Source: Oligella urethralis DSM 7531 (GTDB taxonomy: Bacteria > Pseudomonadota > Gammaproteobacteria > Burkholderiales > Burkholderiaceae_B). From it: a stretch of DNA of 64,000 bases. Each line of letters opens with the position of its first letter. Positions within the stretch are counted from its first letter, which is position 1. The stretch lies in assembly GCF_000372065.1 (NCBI RefSeq), contig NZ_AQVB01000002.1, positions 142,574 through 206,573 of the forward strand, in the 5' to 3' direction. Shown piece by piece: positions 58,908 through 64,000 of this stretch. The position numbers and the translations under genes are program-made. The notes beneath the pieces were generated by a model. That model worked only from the letters and a program-made list of their open reading frames with translations. It made no database searches and was not told the origin of the DNA.

Positions 58908-59363
58908 CTAACCTTTGAAAATAAAAACTATAAATAACAGTAGCTGAAGAAAGAATAAGCCACCTATTGCTCCCATCATCAACGTATCACGCCGATTCTG
59001 AGTGTCCTTGATTGCTTTAGCGTGTTTCTCAGCTTCTTGTGCTGTTTCTTTTTTTGTGATTGTCAATAACTCTGTGGTCACCATCTCTCGATAAGCAGAT
59101 AGCGACTCATACGTTTTATTGAGTCCAGCTAAGCGGCCATCCAACTGGCCAAAAAATCCTTGATCGTACTCTTTGAGTAGTTGGCGATGACTGGCTAGCT
59201 GTCGGTCTACAAACACAAGCAAGGCCACGATTGGATCAGACTCATCAATACGTTGCCTTGTCAGCATAAAAACTTCTTCAACTATTTGCGTCGGCGTTAA
59301 AGTTGTTACTTGCTCATCATGGCTCGGCCGATTATCAACGCCGTCCGTCACTCCACTTGTCAT
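58908..59363 (-). CDS. Small membrane protein of the transfer region (TraM-like candidate)
   Basis: From ATG 59363 (MTSGVTDGVDNRPSHDEQVT) the product has 151 residues. A codon at 59471 would extend it into trbM without a ribosome site. It has a long helical, probably coiled-coil middle (about 50-115) and one C-terminal membrane helix (GAIGGLFFLQLLLFIVFIF). It overlaps trbM by 29 bases and ends two bases before trbN. Size and position suggest the TraM of IncP-type transfer regions, but I do not recognise a diagnostic motif. Confidence 0.6.
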   Translation of the reverse strand: MTSGVTDGVDNRPSHDEQVTTLTPTQIVEEVFMLTRQRIDESDPIVALLVFVDRQLASHRQLLKEYDQGFFGQLDGRLAGLNKTYESLSAYREMVTTELLTITKKETAQEAEKHAKAIKDTQNRRDTLMMGAIGGLFFLQLLLFIVFIFKG

Positions 59364-60006
59364 AGTCAATGTATTCAACCTTTGTTCTTGAGTTTTTGTT
59401 CTCTGATTGATAATTGTCGTTATACTCTTGCAACGCTTTATCATAGTCTTTTGGCTCAACCCATCGGCCACCGGTAGTTGGTGTACCTACATAGTGAGTT
59501 TCAATTTCAAACGTAAAATCATGCCCCTCGTATGCACGACAATAAGCTGGCTTTTGATCTGAAACGACTGTAATTACTTCAGTTTTGCACGTTGATTCCC
59601 CAAACATCCCGAATGATGGGGTACAAACCCGTTTAACCACTTTTTTTCGGTTATAAGCGTTTAAGTGCTGCGCATCGCAACGACCTGCACCGTTGGCAAT
59701 GGCAGTGACCAAGCCTGGCATATTCGGTTCATTTGCTGCTGGACACATATTTAAAAAGTTAATTCGCTTTTGAATCATTTTGTGCGGCCGTGGGTCAGTA
59801 ATACCAAAGTAGCGTCTTAATGCCGGCGCACATTCTCCTGGTCGAGTACCGCTGGATAAGCACAAGACTGCTTCACAAGCCAGGCGAGTATCACCTGTTA
59901 GTAAATCCACCTCCGGCAATTCTTGCGCTTGCGCTACTCCGCCCAAAAAAAATGCTGCCACTGGCAGCAAACATTTAAACTTAAGTTTGTTAACTTTTAA
60001 CTCCAT
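59335..60006 (-). CDS. trbM: Conjugal transfer protein TrbM
   Basis: The start chosen is ATG 60006, giving MELKVNKLKFKCLLPVAAFF and a signal peptide ending VAQA; it overlaps the traL stop. The 223-residue product carries the TrbM/KikA signature LACEAVLCLSSGTRPGECAP followed by RRYFGI (about residues 43-70), and more cysteines (LNMCPAAN, AGRCDAQ, VKRVCTP, CKTEV). The many cysteines imply a disulfide-rich periplasmic protein. TrbM is found in IncP-type mating-pair regions. An upstream codon at 60030 is possible but lies inside traL. Confidence 0.88.
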   Translation of the reverse strand: MELKVNKLKFKCLLPVAAFFLGGVAQAQELPEVDLLTGDTRLACEAVLCLSSGTRPGECAPALRRYFGITDPRPHKMIQKRINFLNMCPAANEPNMPGLVTAIANGAGRCDAQHLNAYNRKKVVKRVCTPSFGMFGESTCKTEVITVVSDQKPAYCRAYEGHDFTFEIETHYVGTPTTGGRWVEPKDYDKALQEYNDNYQSENKNSRTKVEYIDYDKWSDGRR

Positions 60007-60751
60007 TTGGATTCTCCATGATTTGCTCAAAAAACGTCTTTTGAGCTAGTTGGTCAAACACTTCACGTTGGACTCTCTTGAGGCGCTGCTTCGGCATTAG
60101 CTTAAATTGTGCAGATTGCTGCACCTCATCAAAAGTAAGATGAGCTGTAGTCATCTCTTGAATGTCTTTGCCGAAAGTATCCGGATTATAATTTTCAAGT
60201 TCGATTACAGCTGTAATTCGGTCTGAGTTTTCTTTGTACACATTGGATTGCTCAAAGACTGGACTGTTATTGAGTTCAATGCGGCCCCAGTAGTGATTGA
60301 GCCACACGACAACGTTTGTCTGAAGGGTTCCAAGCACTTCCAGCAAACCTTGAACAGTATCTTTGATACCCTGGCCAGCTTGGAGCGGTACATGCACCAC
60401 GACATCCACGCCACTTTCCTTCAATAACTCAATTACACCGCTTTCACGAATGTAAGACATGAGCGGCACAAAGGTAGCAGCTCCGTTATCAATCACGGCC
60501 ACACCGTCTTTTTCCAGCAAATCTTCAATTAACGCATCGAATTTCGATACATCAATGCTTTTATGCTCAGTCAAAATTTTAACAATCTCAACTTTCAGCT
60601 TTTTATAGCGACTGAAGGTCTGATTAACTGGATCAGTATCATAGCAATGCACCTCATTGCCTGTAGATTTTAAATATTGGGCGAGTAGTGAAGCGACAAA
60701 GCTTTTGCCCACACCACCTTTGCCTTGTAATACAAAATGAATCTGTTTCAT
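59990..60751 (-). CDS. traL: TraL-type P-loop ATPase
   Basis: The 253-residue protein is a ParA/MinD-like P-loop protein of the plasmid TraL type. The deviant Walker A is VLQGKGGVGKSFVASLLAQY (residues about 7-26). The Walker B region is VAVIDNGAATFVPLMSYI (about 84-101). IncP TraL belongs to the relaxosome-side transfer genes traKLM. It is the first gene of traL-trbM-(traM-like)-trbN. Its presence with trbM and trbN marks the element as plasmid-derived rather than a phage. Confidence 0.85.
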   Translation of the reverse strand: MKQIHFVLQGKGGVGKSFVASLLAQYLKSTGNEVHCYDTDPVNQTFSRYKKLKVEIVKILTEHKSIDVSKFDALIEDLLEKDGVAVIDNGAATFVPLMSYIRESGVIELLKESGVDVVVHVPLQAGQGIKDTVQGLLEVLGTLQTNVVVWLNHYWGRIELNNSPVFEQSNVYKENSDRITAVIELENYNPDTFGKDIQEMTTAHLTFDEVQQSAQFKLMPKQRLKRVQREVFDQLAQKTFFEQIMENPNGVKS

Positions 60752-60764
60752 TATTTTCCTTAAA

Positions 60765-60793
60765 TAAAAAAACCACCCTTTAAAAGGCGGCTT
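60765..60793 (-). terminator. Possible terminator before traL
   Basis: On the minus strand GCCGCCTTTTAAAGGGTGGT forms an imperfect hairpin followed by TTTTTTT. It would end transcription from the small gene at 60834-61016, so traL may depend on readthrough or antitermination. Confidence 0.55.
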
Positions 60794-60833
60794 GTAAGTT
60801 AACTATATAACTAATCATTTATCCCGATTCTTT

Positions 60834-61016
60834 CTACGGCCACAGCTCATATTTGAGCTTGTTGATAACGGAATCTAGTTTCTGTCGGGATGTTTCGTCC
60901 AGTGAGTCAAACCCACGGTCGTAAGCCCAAAAAATTGCAGCTACTTCTTCTGCTGTTACATCTATTGTTACCTCAGCGTCTCTTGCAAGATGTGAGTAGT
61001 CAGGTTTGTCAAACAT
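60834..61016 (-). CDS. Hypothetical protein, 60 residues
   Basis: The product MFDKPDYSHLARDAEVTIDV through NKLKYELWP is acidic, soluble and probably helical. A GGAGATCAGC region lies before the ATG. It lies between two hairpins (60765-60793 and 61034-61067) in the mobile element. I recognise no family. Confidence 0.55.
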   Translation of the reverse strand: MFDKPDYSHLARDAEVTIDVTAEEVAAIFWAYDRGFDSLDETSRQKLDSVINKLKYELWP

Positions 61017-61033
61017 GAACTGCTGATCTCCAT

Positions 61034-61067
61034 AAAAAAAACCGCCAAGTAGTTAAACCGGCGGTTT
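61034..61067 (-). terminator. Terminator after the phosphoribosyltransferase-like gene
   Basis: AAACCGCC (61039-61046) and GGCGGTTT (61060-61067) form an 8-bp stem; on the minus strand a run of T follows. It lies 24 bases after the gene stop. Confidence 0.85.
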
Positions 61068-61090
61068 TGATTCGTATAAAGATAAAGCTG

Positions 61091-61909
61091 CTATCGTTCT
61101 ATATCTTGTTCAGGCTCACTTTTCTTTTGTTCAAAGGTTTTTTTACTAATTTCATTCCCCTCAACAAGTTGGCTGACACCCGCATATCTAGCTTCAATAA
61201 TTCTAGTTCTGAGCTGGTCAAAAGTCTTGGCCGCTCGTAAATGTCCTGCTTCTGCTTGTGTGAGCTTTTCAATTCCATATCCAAACTCCTTCTTCCAAAA
61301 TTGATTAATTTCTTCACTGTGTTTATTAATAATATCATTATACATTGATTGTTTAATAGGTAACTCAAGTGAACCAACATGCGCAGTCATTACCATTGCC
61401 CCAACAACTTTAGCACCTCGATTTTTAAGATATCCATGTAGTGAGGCAATTGTTCCCCCCATAGTTAATGTGTCATCAACAATAAAATATTCTTTTGAGT
61501 TATCTACAAATCCTTCAAAAGTTGGATTAAAAGCTAGCCTATAGTCTGCGCCTTTACCAGTTCTTCCAATTTTTTCTTTTTGAACAATATTATCCACAAA
61601 TGGCAATTCTAAATATTCACTTAAAAACTTTGCTGTAACAAGAGGAATTTTATTATTCCCTGCAACCTCTTTTGCTAAAACTGGCACTAAGATAACATCA
61701 GAACATTTCTTTAATAACTTGAAGCACTCCTCTACCGTCTCTTGTTTTAACGTTTTTGAGATCAAACTAATGGCTGCTTCAGTATCACCACTTTTCGCAC
61801 CTAAATATTCCGAATGATTAGAAAGTGTATTTAAATCATCATTACGAATAACTCTGGGGAAGCTCCCCCAAGACGCTCTTTCTCCTCGACCGATTTCATT
61901 TTCAATCAT
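61091..61909 (-). CDS. Phosphoribosyltransferase-like protein of the mobile element
   Basis: The start chosen is ATG 61909 (MIENEIGRGERASWGSF), preceded by AAAGG; a GTG at 61930 is possible and adds seven residues. The 272-residue protein has a type I PRTase fold. The PRPP-binding signature YFIVDDTLTMGGTIASLHGY is near residue 130, preceded by VPVLAKEVAGNNKIP. The rest (about 180-272) is helical and unfamiliar. Similar proteins on plasmids are of unknown purpose; nucleotide salvage or a defence role are both possible. It is the first gene after the long leader at 61931-62430. Confidence 0.75.
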   Translation of the reverse strand: MIENEIGRGERASWGSFPRVIRNDDLNTLSNHSEYLGAKSGDTEAAISLISKTLKQETVEECFKLLKKCSDVILVPVLAKEVAGNNKIPLVTAKFLSEYLELPFVDNIVQKEKIGRTGKGADYRLAFNPTFEGFVDNSKEYFIVDDTLTMGGTIASLHGYLKNRGAKVVGAMVMTAHVGSLELPIKQSMYNDIINKHSEEINQFWKKEFGYGIEKLTQAEAGHLRAAKTFDQLRTRIIEARYAGVSQLVEGNEISKKTFEQKKSEPEQDIER

Positions 61910-61930
61910 AAGTACCTTTATATATTGCAC

Positions 61931-62430
61931 AGTAGTTTGCTTTAATCAATACTCTTATTTTATATAAGAGTATTTACCAAAGCAGACTGGAACACATATA
62001 GCGTCCAGTCTCTTTTCTGCCGTCTGTTCCGGCCGGTCATCTTGATTATTGACGTTTCACTAGTCGTTCCCTCGATATCCTGTCTTCTATGTATATAGAG
62101 CAGGGAGGCCTAGCCATTTCGTCACGTGATTATCCTTTGATACTGTCTCAGCGACAATATCATTGTCCACCATCACAACAAGCGTATTTCGGTGGGGTGG
62201 TTGCGTAGCCACCACGTCGGAGCGGACTCTTAATCGGCTCTGTACTTTTCGTACACGGCTATTTCGTTTTAGGGCTGCCCGACAATGAACCCTCAGCTCT
62301 CTACAACATTCCCTTGTTTCGTAAGTTATCGAATAATTTTGTATTATCGAGAAGTTGTAGCCAAAGCGTGCATCAGACCGCTGTCTGATTATTCACCAAA
62401 GCTGTTAAAGAACGATAGAAATTAATCTAT
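61931..62430 (-). ncRNA. Long structured untranslated leader with boxA
   Basis: About 500 bases without a gene lie between the promoter at 62437-62465 and the phosphoribosyltransferase-like gene. On the minus strand GTTCTTTAACA (62414-62404) is a boxA motif about 16 bases after the predicted start. Hairpins follow: ATCAGAC/GTCTGAT (62371-62388 region), TCGATAAT with ATTATTCGA (near 62326-62350), GTAC-loop-GTAC (near 62247-62259), GGTGG with CCACC (near 62193-62215) and GACTGGA/TCCAGTC (61985-62010). An AT-rich inverted repeat of about 11 bp per arm (61948-61972) precedes the gene. It may be a regulatory leader, a functional RNA, or contain an origin of transfer. Confidence 0.5.
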
Positions 62431-62436
62431 GTCTTT

Positions 62437-62497
62437 ATGTTAGTCCAAACTAACAAATTAAGCAAGCAAATATTAATAAGTGTTGATTCAAACTAAC
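62437..62497 (-). promoter_or_regulatory. Leftward promoter with XRE repressor operators
   Basis: On the minus strand TTGCTT (62465-62460), a 17-bp spacer and TAACAT (62442-62437) form a promoter. The palindrome GTTAGT-CCAA-ACTAAC (62439-62454) overlaps the -10 box and spacer. A second, less perfect copy (GTTGATTCAAACTAAC) lies at 62482-62497. The same half-site is repeated on the other side of the XRE gene, so this repressor probably controls the leftward transcript. Confidence 0.65.
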
Positions 62498-62528
62498 ACT
62501 TTATTAGTTGTAGATGAGTTTTTTTTGA

Positions 62529-62879
62529 TTAAGATACTTTTTTTGTTGGGTTGTCTCTTGAATATTTTTTAATTTGTAAATTAATAATGTCTTCTAAGTC
62601 AGTAATCACATCGTCGGGTAAACATTCAAAGTCGCTAGGTTTTAAATTGGGGAATGGCCATTTTGGTACTAGTTTACCTTTCCCTGTAGAGAGCCATAAA
62701 GGGTCTACATCCAATACTGTAGCTATTTTTAATAGAGTATCTCCACGAATGTTTTTAGTTTTACCACTGAGCCAATCGTTAACCGATGTGCGATTTACAT
62801 GAATGGCTCTAGCCAATTCTATTTGTTTCATTCCAGCATTTTCTAATGCGTATGCTAGTCGTTCACTTAAAGTCCTCAT
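62529..62879 (-). CDS. XRE-family repressor of the mobile element
   Basis: The 116-residue protein has an N-terminal Cro/C1-type helix-turn-helix (about residues 5-62: LAYALENAGMKQIELARAIH, NRTSVNDWLSGKTKNI, LLKIATVLDVDPLWLSTG). The C-terminal tail is helical and may dimerise. It lacks a peptidase domain, so it is not a self-cleaving repressor. It faces the Cro-like gene at 63015 across a 135-bp region with four copies of GTTAGTT/AACTAAC. Similar sites lie beyond its 3' end. It probably sets the switch between repA expression and leftward transcription. Confidence 0.88.
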   Translation of the reverse strand: MRTLSERLAYALENAGMKQIELARAIHVNRTSVNDWLSGKTKNIRGDTLLKIATVLDVDPLWLSTGKGKLVPKWPFPNLKPSDFECLPDDVITDLEDIINLQIKKYSRDNPTKKVS

Positions 62880-62891
62880 ATCTCTTCAAAA

Positions 62892-62974
62892 AACTAACTA
62901 AAAGTATATGTTAGTTCTTATCTGGTTCGAGAAAACTAACAATTTTATTGAATTTAAGGTTGGTTTTAACTAAC
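62892..62974. promoter_or_regulatory. Divergent operator region, four heptamer sites
   Basis: AACTAAC occurs at 62892-62898, GTTAGTT at 62910-62916, AACTAAC at 62934-62940 and 62968-62974. The second and third form an inverted pair. They lie between the XRE repressor and the Cro-like gene and resemble a phage-type right operator. Confidence 0.75.
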
Positions 62975-63014
62975 ATATGGGTATATTTTTATCTACAACC
63001 TAACAAAATAAAAT

Positions 63015-63215
63015 ATGACTTATAAAAAAAACCATCCACACACTAAACTTATCGATTTACTTGGTGGTACTACTGTTGTGGCGGATATATTTAACGTAAA
63101 AAAACCATCCGTATCCGCTTGGCGAAAAAATGGTATCCCTGAGGCTCGAATGATGTATTTAGAAATCAAATACAAAAATATTATTAAAAAATTCAGAGAG
63201 GAAAATAATGACTAA
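63015..63215 (+). CDS. Cro-like small DNA-binding protein
   Basis: The 66-residue product has a YdaS/Cro-type helix-turn-helix: LGGTTVVADIFNVKKPSVSA followed by WRKNGIPEARMMYLEIKYKN. It is divergent from the XRE repressor, as cro is from cI. Its stop overlaps the start of the repA-like gene by eight bases, so the two are probably coupled. It may relieve repression to switch on replication. No strong ribosome site is seen. Confidence 0.8.
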   Translation: MTYKKNHPHTKLIDLLGGTTVVADIFNVKKPSVSAWRKNGIPEARMMYLEIKYKNIIKKFREENND

Positions 63216-63594
63216 GCAAGAAAATAAAGATTCTCAATCGCTAGCTGAATTAGAGCGTGGTTTTGTTAACCGTTATTTTGCTCAAATATCATTACCTCAC
63301 AGCAAATTAGAAGCTTCAACATTTACACGTAAAACCGGCAACTTTACGTTAGATATTATTTCTGATCCTAAAATTGGGCTGCCATATGGAACATACCCTC
63401 GTCTATTGTTGACTTGGATATGTTCAGAAGCCACTAAAACGCAAAAAACAGAGTTGCATCTAGGTTCAAATCAGTCTGAATTTATGCGTAAGCTAGATAT
63501 TAGCCGGCAAGGCTCAACAATCGCTATGCTCAAAGATCAGACCACTCGTTTAGTTAACACGCTGAAACAAGAGCCTGTAAATAATTTTGTGTAA
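63208..63594 (+). pseudogene. Plasmid RepA-like gene truncated by an IS256-family element
   Basis: The frame from ATG 63208 gives 128 residues. The segment GLPYGTYPRLLLTWICSEAT followed by LGSNQSEFMRKLDI and LKDQTTRLVNT is the N-terminal part of RepA-type plasmid replication proteins, normally over 250 residues. At 63571 the sequence becomes GAGCCTGTAAATAATTTTGT, typical of an IS256-family end. The last eight residues are therefore IS-encoded and the gene has lost its C-terminal half. Autonomous replication by this protein is unlikely unless the rest lies beyond the element and is restored. Confidence 0.75.
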
Positions 63595-64000
63595 CTTCCT
63601 TTAATCCGATATCCTTCATAGGAGTATTTCACATGGAAAGTTACATGACTAAAGACGACGACATCATTCAATCGTTAATCAAGCAATTAGACCTAAAGCC
63701 GAGCGATGGTGATAGCATTGAAGCACTCGCAGACAAGCTGCGCAAACAACTGTATGAGACAGCCTTAGCCGCTGAGCTAGAGGAGCACCTTGGCTACAGT
63801 AAACACGCCAGAGGCGCTAAAACGGACGGCAATAGCCGCAACGGTTACAGCAAGAAGACGCTTAAGACCAATAAATCCAAGGTCGAGTTGGACATTCCTA
63901 GAGACCGTAACGGCACCTTTGAGCCACAAATCATCAAGAAGAACCAGACACGCACCGGCGTCTTGGATGAGCAAATTATCGCCTTGTACGCCAAGGGCAT
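63571..64000 (+). mobile_element. IS256-family insertion sequence, left part only
   Basis: The left end is probably GAGCCTGTAAATAATTTTGT at 63571, followed by a 62-base gap and a mutator-type transposase start. It interrupts the repA-like gene. The right end and any target duplication lie outside the window. Confidence 0.75.
63633..64000 (+). CDS. IS256-family transposase, C-terminus outside the window
   Basis: ATG 63633 follows AGGAG by seven bases, and the frame stays open to the window end (122 residues of about 400). The start MESYMTKDDDIIQSLIKQLD is followed by the mutator-family signature: ELEEHLGYSKHARGAKTDGN, SRNGYSKKTLKTNKSKVELD, IPRDRNGTFEPQIIKKNQ. The DDE residues lie further on. 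It would catalyse copy-paste movement through a circular intermediate. The visible part is intact, so the element may be active. Confidence 0.92.
   Translation, partial: MESYMTKDDDIIQSLIKQLDLKPSDGDSIEALADKLRKQLYETALAAELEEHLGYSKHARGAKTDGNSRNGYSKKTLKTNKSKVELDIPRDRNGTFEPQIIKKNQTRTGVLDEQIIALYAKG

Noticed and set aside
61948-61972. A third copy of the GntR operator upstream of the phosphoribosyltransferase-like gene
   Set aside because: It shares only TATATAAGA with the acnB and gntR sites; the rest differs and it forms its own inverted repeat ATACTCTTAT / ATATAAGAGTAT.

Overview
The window comes from the chromosome of a moderately AT-rich betaproteobacterium. The order prpC-prpB-mdh / gntR / sdhCDAB-sdhE-gltA, an EF-P carrying Arg32 next to its rhamnosyltransferase EarP, and the adjacent acnA and acnB genes all fit Burkholderiales, probably Alcaligenaceae (Oligella- or Pelistega-like). 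The family placement is inference; no 16S gene is present.

Layout. 1-6.7 kb: RNase G (cut by the window edge), a secreted unknown, glmS, an Lrp-type regulator, then a GC-richer TetR/EamA pair whose transporter has a nonsense codon. 6.8-20.9 kb: a complete type I-F CRISPR-Cas locus on the minus strand (cas1, cas2-3, csy1, csy2, csy3, cas6f, boxA-bearing leader, 82 repeats and 81 spacers), with an IS3 remnant beside the old end of the array. 16.17-16.49 kb: a two-repeat mini-CRISPR on the opposite strand, between cas2-3 and csy1. Its 21-nt spacer matches two CC-flanked sites upstream of csy1. In one of them the only mismatches in the first 19 positions fall at 6, 12 and 18, the bases flipped out of a type I crRNA-DNA hybrid. 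This looks like a crRNA-like autorepressor of the cas genes and is the most exciting signal here. 21.1-24.0 kb: a dctPQM-type TRAP transporter. 24.2-27.9 kb: a decayed island with two IS3-family remnants, a RelE-type toxin-antitoxin pair, a Tae4/Tai4-like type VI secretion effector-immunity pair and an ABC permease pseudogene. 28.0-56.5 kb: core genes (tRNA-Ser, lysC, mmsB and acyl-CoA dehydrogenase, efp-earP, acnA, an aminotransferase, acnB, argG, the TCA/methylcitrate cluster, gltA, glutamate dehydrogenase, two EamA exporters).

56.7 kb to the end: a CAU-anticodon tRNA used as an attachment site, then an integrated plasmid-like element: tyrosine integrase, excisionase-like HTH, trbN, a TraM-like protein, trbM, traL, a phosphoribosyltransferase-like gene, a roughly 500-nt structured leader with a boxA, an XRE repressor facing a Cro-like gene, and a repA truncated by an IS256-family element that runs off the window.

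How the parts connect. One 20-nt palindrome-containing sequence occurs upstream of acnB and between mdh and gntR, so the GntR/UTRA protein probably coordinates acnB with the mdh-prpB-prpC operon and itself. In the integrated element the XRE repressor appears to use repeated GTTAGTT/AACTAAC sites to control both the rightward repA operon and the leftward boxA transcript. The CRISPR leader carries the same boxA motif, as expected for a 4.9-kb untranslated array transcript.
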